Assembly (NCBI GenBank): GCA_015222555.1
Contig: JADFVM010000078.1
Location: forward strand, 1-24,049
Direction of reading: 5' to 3'
Source of the DNA: Pseudomonadota bacterium
GTDB taxonomy: Bacteria; Desulfobacterota; JADFVX01
Length of the DNA stretch: 24,049 nt
The notes under the pieces were generated by a model. That model searched no databases and was not told the origin of the DNA. It was given only the letters and a program-made list of their open reading frames with translations. Shown here in pieces: positions 14,660 through 22,198 of the stretch (position 1 is the stretch's first letter; the number at the start of each line of letters is the position of its first letter). The position numbers and the translations under genes are program-made.

Positions 14660-15235
14660 TTACAAATAATCCTGAAGCATCTCTTTCAACATGGCTCTGC
14701 CCCTGAAGATCCTGGATCTTACCGTCCCGATGGGACTATCAGTAGCGTCGGAAATCTCCTGATATGAAAGGCCCTCATATTCCCTTAAAATAATGGCCGT
14801 CCGGATATCAGCGGGAATCTTTTCGATTGCCCTCGAAGTGGCAGTCGCAAACTCCCGCCCCTGCATACTCATCTCGGGGGAATCGCCGGCAGTAGACACT
14901 CTATCAGTAACGGCCTCTGTTTCCATCACCCCTTCGTCAACAAAAACGGCCTTTTTTCTTTTTGAAATATAATTGATGCTAACATTGACTGCAATACGAT
15001 AAATCCAAGTATAAAAAGACGATCCACCTTTAAATCGTTTTATAGACTTGAATGCATTTAGAAAAGTTTCCTGGGCCAGGTCTTCTACTGCATCTCTGTC
15101 ACGAACCACTCTAAAGATAACATTAAAAATACGGCTCTGGTATTTTATTATTAGCAGTTCGAAGGATTTATTATCCCCGTCCTGACTCCTTTTTACAAGG
15201 TAGGTATCGGGTCCTTCCACGTTATGAGACCCCAT
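14660..15235 (-). CDS. rpoE: ECF RNA polymerase sigma factor, RpoE type
   Basis: A 191-residue ECF sigma factor. Region 2 covers about 25-92, with YQSRIFNVIFRVV, the core-binding DLAQETFLNAF (52-62) and the -10-recognition FYTWIYRIAVN. Region 4 covers about 137-185, with LREYEGLSYQEIS and the helix-turn-helix PIGTVRSRIFRGR. Gene order with a zinc-finger anti-sigma, an RseB-like protein and DegP argues for an envelope-stress RpoE. Start choice is uncertain: the ATG at 15235 has no clear ribosome site, while a GTG at 15220 has GGGG nine bases before it and would give a more family-like N-terminus. The 98-base upstream gap may hold an autoregulated promoter. Confidence 0.94.
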   Translation of the reverse strand: MGSHNVEGPDTYLVKRSQDGDNKSFELLIIKYQSRIFNVIFRVVRDRDAVEDLAQETFLNAFKSIKRFKGGSSFYTWIYRIAVNVSINYISKRKKAVFVDEGVMETEAVTDRVSTAGDSPEMSMQGREFATATSRAIEKIPADIRTAIILREYEGLSYQEISDATDSPIGTVRSRIFRGRAMLKEMLQDYL

Positions 15236-15257
15236 ATACTGTTATTGACAGGGGACA

Positions 15258-15283
15258 AACAATAAAGTTCAAAAACAATAAAG
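15258..15283 (-). promoter_or_regulatory. Direct repeat upstream of rpoE
   Basis: AACAATAAAG occurs twice (15258-15267 and 15274-15283) with a 16-base period in the 98-base gap before rpoE. A GGAACTG resembling a sigma-E -35 lies at 15326-15332 on the minus strand, but no convincing -10 was found. Possible operator or promoter region; weak evidence. Confidence 0.25.
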
Positions 15284-15333
15284 ATAGAGACGAACTGTTT
15301 CTCAACTTGGTGGGACAACACAAATCAGTTCCT

Positions 15334-15669
15334 TCACCGCTCTTCTTCAATGATCTGTTCAATTCTTTTCCGTTCATCTTCCGGCATTCTTTCTTTTAAT
15401 TCAGCAGTTTTTTTCATCAACGGGGTGCTGTCTTTTTTTACCCTTACTTTCTTCATCTTATCTCTTGCCGAGTCATCATCCATGCCGTCCAAAGAGATAA
15501 AATGGATTGTTTTACTTATAAGGGCCTTTCCCCGCTCTTTCAGGCCGCGAAACTCCAATGCCTTGCCAACCCTATCTTCCATCTGTTTTCCAGATTCTGT
15601 GTTATGGTACACCACAGCAACGATGGCAATACAAAACACCATCACCATCTTAAAAAGAAACTTAATCAA
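15334..15669 (-). CDS. Small membrane protein of unknown function
   Basis: A 111-residue protein not recognised as a family member. An N-terminal hydrophobic helix (FLFKMVMVFCIAIVAVVY, about 4-21) is followed by a highly charged, probably helical domain ending MPEDERKRIEQIIEEER. It starts with a TTG at 15669 that overlaps the coaX stop by eight bases; AGGGA about seven bases upstream supports this start. The topology could be a single-pass protein or an uncleaved signal anchor. Its place between coaX and rpoE may link it to envelope functions, but nothing in the sequence states a role. Confidence 0.72.
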   Translation of the reverse strand: MIKFLFKMVMVFCIAIVAVVYHNTESGKQMEDRVGKALEFRGLKERGKALISKTIHFISLDGMDDDSARDKMKKVRVKKDSTPLMKKTAELKERMPEDERKRIEQIIEEER

Positions 15670-16441
15670 CGATGGTCCCTCTATTAGTCTCGTATATGAT
15701 CTTCAATCCTTCCAGAGTCAGGTTTTCAACAACTTCATCAATTTCAGAGGATTCTTCAGCAATGAGACCGGCATGTCCGCCTGTTGCAATAACCCTGGCA
15801 GACACCCTGGACTCCTCTTTCATTTTTTTCACAATACCGTCAACAAGACCGACATAACCAAAGATGATGCCGGACTGAATACTGTTAACCGTATTGCGGC
15901 CGATTACGTTTTTTGGCTTTACAAGATCGACGCGAGTCAGCTTTGAAGCCCTTTGGAACAAGGCTTCCACAGAGATGCCGATACCCGGAGCAATCACACC
16001 TCCACCATACTCTCCCTTTTCCGTAATGAGGTCAAAGGTTGTCGCTGTGCCAAAATCGACAACAATGAGAGGCCCGCCATACCTTTTCAGGGCAGCCACA
16101 GCATTAACTATTCTGTCTGCACCCACCTCTTTCGGGTTTTCATAGAGAATAGAGATACCGCTTTTTAATCCCGGTCCAACCATGAGGGGCTTAATATTGA
16201 AATACTTATCAGCCATCTCAATGATGGTGCTTTCCAGCGGCGGGACGACAGAGGAGATAATAATATCACTAATTTCTTCAGAGTCAATGCTTGAAAAAGT
16301 CAAAAGTTCCCTTACAAGGATGCCATATTCATCTGAAGTTCTTCCTTTTTTTGTTTCGATCCTCCAGTTTTTAAAGAGATCATCCCCTTTATATACACCA
16401 AGGACAATATTTGTATTTCCAATATCTATTACAAATAACAC
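15662..16441 (-). CDS. coaX: Type III pantothenate kinase
   Basis: A 259-residue CoaX-family kinase, which phosphorylates pantothenate in the first step of coenzyme A synthesis. The N-terminal phosphate-binding motif FVIDIGNTN carries the catalytic Asp6. Further family motifs are GADRIVNAVAAL (about 107-118), VDFGTATTFD and the TGGHAGLI loop near residue 217. Length is normal (about 255-260). The start is a GTG at 16441, four bases after the birA stop, with AGGG upstream. The birA-coaX order occurs in several bacteria, including Geobacter relatives, and pairs two cofactor functions. Confidence 0.96.
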   Translation of the reverse strand: MLFVIDIGNTNIVLGVYKGDDLFKNWRIETKKGRTSDEYGILVRELLTFSSIDSEEISDIIISSVVPPLESTIIEMADKYFNIKPLMVGPGLKSGISILYENPKEVGADRIVNAVAALKRYGGPLIVVDFGTATTFDLITEKGEYGGGVIAPGIGISVEALFQRASKLTRVDLVKPKNVIGRNTVNSIQSGIIFGYVGLVDGIVKKMKEESRVSARVIATGGHAGLIAEESSEIDEVVENLTLEGLKIIYETNRGTIVD

Positions 16442-16445
16442 TTAA

Positions 16446-17339
16446 TTACCCTGCTGAAACCAAAGTGATTTCACCGGCTGAAATTTCCATAATGCGTCCA
16501 TCCTTTTTTCTCATTTCAAGTGCACCCTTGTCATTGATGCCCAGCGCAAGGCCTTCCTCGTAACCGTCATTTTTAATGGAAGGAGATGCCGCCTTAACAT
16601 AGTGTCCATTCACGGCGGATAGATTATTCCAACGTTCTCTTATGAAAGGGAAACCTTTATCGAGGTATCTCTTATACCAATTTTCCATGTTACTGTAAAG
16701 GGATTGAATAATACGCCCCCTTTTAAAATCCCGGCCAGTCGCACTTGATAAAGATGTGGCAATTGCCGAGATTTCTTCAGGCATATATTGAGAATCAAGA
16801 TTCACATTTATCCCAATCCCAACCACAACATATTGCACCTCTCCCGCATGGGCTTTCATTTCCGTGAGGATACCGGCACACTTTTTCCCGCCGATGAGGA
16901 TATCGTTGGGCCACTTGATCTCTGCCTTAAGTCCCGGCTCAGCTTGACTCGCTTCATTCAAAAAGAAAGAGATTGTTTCCGCTAGGGCAACAGCCGCCAC
17001 CAATGTCAATTGTGGCGCTTTTTCAGGAGAAACAGGAGGATGAAGAATGACAGAAGTATAAATATTATCACCGGGCGGAGAAAACCAGGAACGTCCCCTT
17101 CGCCCTCTTCCTTCACTCTGGCTGTCGGCAAGAACAACCGTTCCCTCCTGCGCGCCGGATACCGCCATTTCATGGGCAGTTAAATTTGTTGAAACCAGCT
17201 CATCGAAGAGATGAAGACTTGATCCAATAAAGTTTGCATCAAGTCCCTCCAGTATTTCATGAGGAATAAGCCTATCCTTCAATCTATCTTCATGTGTCCC
17301 GTTATTCTTCATATCACCGCAACAGGAGGGAACAGACAT
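16446..17339 (-). CDS. birA: Biotin-acetyl-CoA-carboxylase ligase (no repressor domain)
   Basis: A 297-residue biotin protein ligase that forms biotinyl-AMP and attaches biotin to the carboxyl carrier protein. The biotin/ATP loop is GRGRRGRSW (about 77-85), followed by FSPPGDNIYTSVIL. The catalytic KWPNDILIGGKKCAGILTE lies near 143-161, then VVVGIGINVNL. The C-terminal SH3-like domain is present. The N-terminal helix-turn-helix of bifunctional BirA is absent: the domain starts within about 40 residues of the first Met, so this should be a monofunctional enzyme. The first ATG (17339) lacks a good ribosome site; Met10 (17312) is an alternative start. Confidence 0.93.
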   Translation of the reverse strand: MSVPSCCGDMKNNGTHEDRLKDRLIPHEILEGLDANFIGSSLHLFDELVSTNLTAHEMAVSGAQEGTVVLADSQSEGRGRRGRSWFSPPGDNIYTSVILHPPVSPEKAPQLTLVAAVALAETISFFLNEASQAEPGLKAEIKWPNDILIGGKKCAGILTEMKAHAGEVQYVVVGIGINVNLDSQYMPEEISAIATSLSSATGRDFKRGRIIQSLYSNMENWYKRYLDKGFPFIRERWNNLSAVNGHYVKAASPSIKNDGYEEGLALGINDKGALEMRKKDGRIMEISAGEITLVSAG

Positions 17340-17561
17340 GCTGCAAAGCAGCTATTAATCCGGCCCTCTTTTTCTCCATCATTGCCCCTCACCTTAGATT
17401 TCGATAAGGCGAACTTTCCCGCCAAATCAAGGGACTTTAGACCAGCAAAATATACTACAGCAAGCAATGTTTTAAAAGATTTAAATGAATTAAACAGCCT
17501 GTTGACAGGAAGGGCGATATAATTTTATTTCTATTCAAAGATTTTTCAAACACCTTTCTCC

Positions 17562-17590
17562 TTGACTGTCACCCCACCCGCAACTATAAT
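17562..17590 (+). promoter_or_regulatory. Predicted sigma-70 promoter of the phosphohexomutase gene
   Basis: TTGACT (17562-17567), exactly 17 bases, TATAAT (17585-17590). Only one mismatch to consensus in both boxes together. GGAGG (17618-17622) lies five bases before the TTG start codon. The rest of the 288-base gap after birA shows no other clear element. Confidence 0.8.
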
Positions 17591-17627
17591 TCAGACATAA
17601 TAGACTTGTTACTTTCTGGAGGATAAT

Positions 17628-19052
17628 TTGACGAAAATAAAGTTCGGCACATCAGGCTGGAGAGCTATTCTGGCAGATGAATTCACCTTGGAAAATGTTA
17701 GAATTGTCTGCCAGGCCATTTCTGACTATCTAAAGGAGAAGAATGAAACTAATAAGGGCGTTATCATTGGCTATGACACCCGTTTTATGGGGAAGAGATT
17801 TGCTCAAGAAGCGGCAATGGTGCTTGCTGCAAACAATATCAAGGCTTTTTTATGTGACAGGGACACACCCACCCCCGTCATCGCCTATTACATAATCAAG
17901 AAAGGCTTGAATGGTGGAATCAACTTTACAGCAAGCCATAATCCATCAGAATATAACGGCATCAAATTCTCACCCGCCTCTGGAGGCCCTGCCCTTCCTG
18001 AAACGACAAAGAGAATCGAAGAACTGGCAAACCAGATGATGGGAGAGATTGCCTATAGTGAACTATCCTTTGAGGAAGGGCGCCATCGTCACTTGATCGA
18101 GGAAATCGATGCGAGAGATGAATATATGGGGGAGTTAAAAAATAAGATTGATTTCAAAATTATCAAGAAAGCGGGTATTAAAGTTGCCACCGACTTTCTT
18201 TATGGTACATCAAGAGGTTATCTGGATTCTGTTCTTCTGGAAGCGGGATGCAAGGTAACAACCCTTCACGGTTATCTCGACCCCTACTTTGGCGGGAACC
18301 CACCTGAGCCTGCAGAGGAAAACATAAAGGAAATCTCTGATCTTGTTGCCGAAGATGAAGATATCTGCCTGGGCCTTGCCACCGATCTGGATGCCGACCG
18401 TTTTGGAATCATTGATTCCGATGGAAGTTATATCGAGCCAAATCAGATCATCGCGCTTCTCCTCGACTACTTGATTCGGGTAAAAGGGTGGAAAGGAGGT
18501 GTGGCAAGGTCTGTCGCAACAACCCACTTAATAGATGCGGTGGCCAAAAAACATGGCATTGAAGTTCATGAGACACCTGTTGGATTCAAGTATATCGGCG
18601 AACTTATTACAAAAGATAAAATCGTCATCGGTGGGGAAGAAAGTGCAGGGCTTTCAATCAAGGGACACATCCCCGAGAAAGACGGTATTCTTGCATGTCT
18701 TCTGGTTACAGAAATGGTTGCTCGAGAGGGTAAATCAGTAAAGGAACTGCTTTACGATCTTTATAAGCAGGTGGGAACTATTGTCACCAGACGAGAAAAC
18801 ATTAAACTTACCTTGCCCCAGAAAGAGGCATTTCAAGACAAGCTCTCTTCAACACCAGATTCATTCGCCGGCTTGAAGATAAAGGGAATAAACCGACTCG
18901 ATGGAACCAAATTCATTATGGAAGATGAGAAAAGCTGGCTTCTAATGAGAGAGTCGGGAACGGAGCCTGTTGTCAGGCTCTATGGTGAAGCGGAATCAGA
19001 TCAGAAACTGAATCACCTCATGGAAGCAGGTAAGGAGTTCATCCTCTCATAA
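17628..19052 (+). CDS. Phosphoglucomutase/phosphomannomutase family protein
   Basis: A 474-residue alpha-D-phosphohexomutase, interconverting hexose 1- and 6-phosphates. The phosphoserine loop is TASHNPSEYNGIKF with Ser103. The metal site is DLDADRFG (Asp253, 255, 257). The sugar-specificity loop is GGEESAG (335-341), and the phosphate-binding loop RESGTEPVVRLYGE lies near 442-456. The GEESAG loop suits glucose/mannose substrates, but the family label alone does not separate them from glucosamine. The start is a TTG with a strong GGAGG site and a near-consensus promoter upstream. It is monocistronic, closed by a strong bidirectional terminator. Confidence 0.94.
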   Translation: MTKIKFGTSGWRAILADEFTLENVRIVCQAISDYLKEKNETNKGVIIGYDTRFMGKRFAQEAAMVLAANNIKAFLCDRDTPTPVIAYYIIKKGLNGGINFTASHNPSEYNGIKFSPASGGPALPETTKRIEELANQMMGEIAYSELSFEEGRHRHLIEEIDARDEYMGELKNKIDFKIIKKAGIKVATDFLYGTSRGYLDSVLLEAGCKVTTLHGYLDPYFGGNPPEPAEENIKEISDLVAEDEDICLGLATDLDADRFGIIDSDGSYIEPNQIIALLLDYLIRVKGWKGGVARSVATTHLIDAVAKKHGIEVHETPVGFKYIGELITKDKIVIGGEESAGLSIKGHIPEKDGILACLLVTEMVAREGKSVKELLYDLYKQVGTIVTRRENIKLTLPQKEAFQDKLSSTPDSFAGLKIKGINRLDGTKFIMEDEKSWLLMRESGTEPVVRLYGEAESDQKLNHLMEAGKEFILS

Positions 19053-19082
19053 TATCAAAGACAGAATGAATGTGATCCAAAG

Positions 19083-19113
19083 AAAAAAGGCTTGCCAATG
19101 GCAAGCCTTTTTT
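19083..19113. terminator. Bidirectional intrinsic terminator
   Basis: Six A, GGCTTGCC (19089-19096), loop AAT, GGCAAGCC (19100-19107), six T (19108-19113). The perfect symmetry serves both the plus-strand mutase and the minus-strand tRNA-Gly gene, which ends nine bases away. Confidence 0.92.
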
Positions 19114-19121
19114 GTCTTATC

Positions 19122-19196
19122 TGGAGCGGGAAACGGGATTTGAACCCGCGACCCTCGCCTTGGCAAGGCGATGCTCTACCACTGAGCTATTCCCGC
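19122..19196 (-). tRNA. tRNA-Gly (anticodon GCC), CCA encoded
   Basis: A 75-base cloverleaf. Acceptor stem GCGGGAA pairs with TTCCCGC, discriminator T, genomic CCA. The D-arm reads GCTCAGTGGTAGAGC, the anticodon arm TCGCCTTGCCAAGGCGA has GCC at its centre, and the T-loop is GTTCAAATC. It decodes GGC/GGU glycine codons. It has its own promoter and shares a bidirectional terminator with the mutase gene. Confidence 0.97.
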
Positions 19197-19210
19197 TTTT
19201 TGAATGAGAC

Positions 19211-19238
19211 ATGATACCAAAAAATGAATTATTGTCAA
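19211..19238 (-). promoter_or_regulatory. Predicted promoter of tRNA-Gly
   Basis: On the minus strand TTGACA (19233-19238), a 16-base spacer and TATCAT (19211-19216), ending 15 bases before the mature tRNA. Near-consensus, as expected for a stable RNA gene. Confidence 0.75.
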
Positions 19239-19263
19239 ACAAAAAATAGAGACGGGACGGGGC

Positions 19264-19302
19264 AAAAAAAGAAGAGCACGTAGAGATTAACCTTCGATGC
19301 TC
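19264..19302 (-). terminator. Possible terminator of pgsA
   Basis: On the minus strand GAGCATCG (19295-19302) can pair with CGTGCTC (19274-19280) with one bulge, followed by TTCTTTTTTT. The loop is long (14 bases), so the call is tentative. Confidence 0.4.
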
Positions 19303-19322
19303 ACCCCCTCAACCCGATTTGA

Positions 19323-19892
19323 TTATTCGGAAGAATCAGGCTTCTCAATAATTAAATTCTTAAATTGTTTTATATAATCCCACCCTGACCAGAGAGTAAA
19401 GAAAAGCGCAAACCAAAGAAGTATATCCCCCCAAAAGTGGAAGTCAAAACCATAGTATTCATAATGCATGGTAAGCCCGATTAATGCCGCTATCTGAAAC
19501 CCCGTTTTGTATTTTCCCAGCTTGCTTGCCGCAATCACTATCCCCTCACTGGCGGCGATACTTCTCAGTCCTGTAATGGCAATTTCCCTGGCCAATATGA
19601 GAACCACAATCCAGGCCGGAATCCTTTCCAGCGGGATCAGCATAATCATTGTCGCCATTACAAGAAGTTTGTCTGCCAGAGGGTCCAGGAATTTCCCTAA
19701 AGATGAAACCGTCTGTTGTTTTCTGGCAAGGTAACCGTCTGCCCAGTCGGTAATGGAGGCGATGATAAACAATAAAGAGGCCACAAAGGAAGGAGCTTTC
19801 CCGTCAAAAAAAAGAAACAGCATGATAAGAGGGATGATAATCACTCTCGACATTGTCAAATAGTTGGCCGTACTGTATAGATTACTAGTCAT
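19323..19892 (-). CDS. pgsA: CDP-diacylglycerol-glycerol-3-phosphate 3-phosphatidyltransferase
   Basis: A 189-residue inner-membrane enzyme that makes phosphatidylglycerol phosphate, the committed step to phosphatidylglycerol and cardiolipin. The CDP-alcohol phosphotransferase motif is complete: Asp49, Asp52-Gly53, Ala56-Arg57, Gly66, Asp70 and Asp74 (DWADGYLAR ... GKFLDPLADK). Several hydrophobic segments surround it, and the N-terminus NLYSTANYLTMSRVIIIPL is family-typical. It lies 16 bases after a lytic transglycosylase gene in a three-gene minus-strand run led by a histidine kinase. Confidence 0.95.
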   Translation of the reverse strand: MTSNLYSTANYLTMSRVIIIPLIMLFLFFDGKAPSFVASLLFIIASITDWADGYLARKQQTVSSLGKFLDPLADKLLVMATMIMLIPLERIPAWIVVLILAREIAITGLRSIAASEGIVIAASKLGKYKTGFQIAALIGLTMHYEYYGFDFHFWGDILLWFALFFTLWSGWDYIKQFKNLIIEKPDSSE

Positions 19893-19908
19893 TATTCCCT
19901 CTTTATAT

Positions 19909-20520
19909 TTAACTTCTTTTTCTCTTAGAAATCTTTTTGTACTGATTGAAATAATGCATGACCTTTACCACATATTCCTCCGTCTGTTTATAGGGAGGAA
20001 TGCCTCCATATTTGAGGACACTGCTCCTGCCGGCATTATATGCCGCCAGGGAAAGCTTTAAATCTCCGTCAAAGAGTTTCAGGAGTTTCTTTAAATGTCG
20101 TACGCCACCAAATATATTCTGCGTCGGATCAAAGGGATTGGAAACCTTCAAGTCAGCAGCAGTTTCGGGCATGAGCTGCATGAGCCCCCGGGCCCCTGAA
20201 TAGGACACCGCATATGGATTAAAGTCCGATTCAGCTTTGACAACGGCCTTTATGAGAGCCGAATCTATTGCAAATAAATAGGATGCTCTCTCAATGATCT
20301 TATATATTCTTGCCTTTGTTCTCCCACCAACCTTTTTGAGCACCTTTTTTTTAGGGAACATGGGCCTGTATCTTTTGTCGGAAACAAAATTGGAAAGATG
20401 CAACACACCATTTTCATCTACAAATTTATATAAATTCTCCGAAGCAGAATGAGAGGGGTTGCTCCAGAATAAACATGTAGCAAGAAAAATCGCTGTCAGC
20501 CTGAATATCAAGATGGTCAT
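19909..20520 (-). CDS. Lytic transglycosylase, SLT domain
   Basis: A 203-residue exported murein hydrolase. The signal peptide covers about 1-26. A short DUF4124-like segment follows (LYKFVDENGVLHLSNFVSD, about 30-48). The goose-lysozyme-like SLT domain then has catalytic Glu97 in KAVVKAESDFNP, GARGLMQLMPETA (about 109-121) and the AAYNAG motif (159-164). It cleaves glycan strands with 1,6-anhydro product formation. Its start overlaps the upstream kinase stop by four bases, suggesting co-translation with the sensor. Basic residues at the C-terminus (KKISKRKRS) are unremarkable. Confidence 0.94.
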   Translation of the reverse strand: MTILIFRLTAIFLATCLFWSNPSHSASENLYKFVDENGVLHLSNFVSDKRYRPMFPKKKVLKKVGGRTKARIYKIIERASYLFAIDSALIKAVVKAESDFNPYAVSYSGARGLMQLMPETAADLKVSNPFDPTQNIFGGVRHLKKLLKLFDGDLKLSLAAYNAGRSSVLKYGGIPPYKQTEEYVVKVMHYFNQYKKISKRKRS

Positions 20521-21986
20521 ACTCGAACCGGCTGCCTCCTTTCCCGCGGGAAGCTGACCGTAAATTCGGTCCCCTTACCTTCCCTGCTATCCACATTGAT
20601 AAAACCGAAATGTTCCTCAACAATAATATACGCCTTTGCCAATCCTATCCCAACGCCGGACATCTTTGAGGTATAAAAAGGGTCATAAATATCTTCTACT
20701 TTTTCTTCAGGGATACCACATCCTGTATCACTAATTATCACATTAATATAGTCATCATCAAGCGTGAAGTCTACCTTTAACTTACCTCCCTCCGGCATAG
20801 CCTCAATAGAATTTTCAAAAATATTGTGAAAAAGCTCTCCCAGGTACTTTTCATCGCCGAAAATCATGGGAAGCTCACGCTGAGTAATCTCCATTTCAAT
20901 CCCCTGCCCTCCTTCTAACAGCGGGGTAAGAGAGCAATCAACAATTTCTGCCAGATTGACACAGTGAAAGTTTGCTCTATGTTCTTTTGCGAAGTGGGCA
21001 TATCCTTCTATATCATGGACCATCTTCTCCAGTCTATTAATATCATTCAGAATAACCTTTAAATACTGACCATAATCACTGTCCTTGTCGATGGTTTTAT
21101 TCATTCTTCTGGCAAAGCCACCCATGGAAAGCAAGGGGTTTCTCACCTCATGAGCAATCCCTTCCACGACCTTACCAAGGGATGCCAGTCTGGCAGATGC
21201 GATCAATTGCTCGCTTAACCGCTTTTCATTCGTCAAGTCTCTAACGACGGCAACAATGCCATCGTCTTTAAGTGAATCATCTTCCATCAGGGAAGTAGAT
21301 AGATAGCCAGGGAAATCGGCCAGATCCTTCCTGCAAAACATAAATTCCCCGCTATATTTTCCATCATTTTTGGTAAAATTGATCACCTTATCAACGTATC
21401 CATCTTTTTTGCCCTCCTTAAACAAAAAGGAGAGGTGCTTGCCGATAATTTCTTTTTCATCGAAATGCCACAGCTTTTCAGCCGCTCGGTTAAATGAAAG
21501 CACATCACCCTTTGAATCACATGAAATTATCGCTTCATTGACAGTATCAACAAGGTGAGCAAGATACCTTTCCGTCTCATGGATCTTTTCTTTTAAACGA
21601 ATATTTTCAAATTTGACCCTGCTTTTCTCTAAAAGATCTTCAACTAAAGCGACCACATCTTTATATGAGAGCGGTTTAGACAAATAATCATCAGCACCCA
21701 GCTTCATCGCTTCGACCGCTTTTTCTTCACTGCCATGTGCCGTCATTACAACTACCGGTGTGCCGGGTGAACGCTCTTTAATATACTTTAAAACTTCTAT
21801 TCCGCTGTACTGCGGCATCATAATGTCCAGCATCACGATATCCGGCTGAGTTGAATCAAAGAGATTCATAGCATCTTTTCCGTCAATAGCATCGATCACC
21901 TCATGCCCTTTAACAGAAAAAAGGTCGTGAAGAAGTTCCCTGGCGTCTGCAGAATCATCTGCGATAAGTATCTTTGCGCAATTCAT
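20517..21986 (-). CDS. Soluble REC-PAS-histidine kinase
   Basis: A 489-residue cytosolic signalling protein without membrane segments. The receiver domain (about 1-120) has Asp54 as phosphoacceptor, Thr82 and Lys104. A PAS domain covers about 135-250 (TVNEAIISCDSKGDVLSFN). The HisKA helix carries His279 (EGIAHEVRNPLLSMGG). The HATPase domain has Asn388/Asn392 (HNIFENSIEAMPEGG), DTGCGIP (420-426) and GVGIGLA (444-450). It lacks an output domain, so it may receive phosphate at REC as well as donate it from His279 to an unlinked regulator. It heads an operon with an SLT lytic transglycosylase and pgsA, and has a near-consensus promoter. Confidence 0.93.
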   Translation of the reverse strand: MNCAKILIADDSADARELLHDLFSVKGHEVIDAIDGKDAMNLFDSTQPDIVMLDIMMPQYSGIEVLKYIKERSPGTPVVVMTAHGSEEKAVEAMKLGADDYLSKPLSYKDVVALVEDLLEKSRVKFENIRLKEKIHETERYLAHLVDTVNEAIISCDSKGDVLSFNRAAEKLWHFDEKEIIGKHLSFLFKEGKKDGYVDKVINFTKNDGKYSGEFMFCRKDLADFPGYLSTSLMEDDSLKDDGIVAVVRDLTNEKRLSEQLIASARLASLGKVVEGIAHEVRNPLLSMGGFARRMNKTIDKDSDYGQYLKVILNDINRLEKMVHDIEGYAHFAKEHRANFHCVNLAEIVDCSLTPLLEGGQGIEMEITQRELPMIFGDEKYLGELFHNIFENSIEAMPEGGKLKVDFTLDDDYINVIISDTGCGIPEEKVEDIYDPFYTSKMSGVGIGLAKAYIIVEEHFGFINVDSREGKGTEFTVSFPRERRQPVRV

Positions 21987-22009
21987 AATAATGTCACACC
22001 TGTTTCTAG

Positions 22010-22038
22010 AGTATAATCAAGGGGTTACATCAAGTCAA
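22010..22038 (-). promoter_or_regulatory. Predicted promoter of the histidine kinase operon
   Basis: On the minus strand TTGACT (22033-22038), a 17-base spacer and TATACT (22010-22015), 23 bases before the ATG at 21986. Two mismatches to consensus in total. Confidence 0.72.
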
Positions 22039-22069
22039 TTTAAAAGCCCCGGCCTGCGGCAAAAGGGAC

Positions 22070-22098
22070 TTGACATCCATCATCTCTAAACCTATAGT
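22070..22098 (+). promoter_or_regulatory. Predicted sigma-70 promoter of nadB
   Basis: TTGACA (22070-22075), a 17-base spacer and TATAGT (22093-22098). The last base of the -10 box is the first base of the palindromic element, so transcription should begin near 22105, inside the element's outer arm. Confidence 0.75.
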
Positions 22099-22160
22099 TT
22101 AGCACCTTAGAAATTATTTTCTGCGTTTTTCTGTCAGAAAATAATTTCGTGAAGGTACTT
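22098..22160 (-). repeat. 63-base palindromic element, copy 2 (nadB leader, inverted)
   Basis: Inverted relative to copy 1 at 4919-4981. The inner stem is a perfect 14 bp (22110-22123 with 22135-22148) around an 11-base loop; the outer stem AGTACC/GGTGCT has one wobble. The sequence AAGTRCCTTCACGAA at the element's 5' end and the GAAAA in the loop are shared with copy 1. It lies between the nadB -10 box and the GGGAGG ribosome site (22187-22192). Confidence 0.85.
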
Positions 22161-22198
22161 ATCCAGTTCATCCGGGTTAGACTTTTGGGAGGATATTA

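Noticed and set aside
17259..17522. Plus-strand 87-codon frame between birA and the mutase gene
   Set aside because: It overlaps the birA start antisense, has no ribosome site, and its composition is not protein-like.
19264..19302. Strong terminator for pgsA
   Set aside because: Stem is short with a bulge and a long loop; kept only as a low-confidence feature.
22098..22198. NAD-related riboswitch in the nadB leader
   Set aside because: The leader is explained by a simple hairpin shared with the rplS upstream region; I see no match to known NAD riboswitch motifs.
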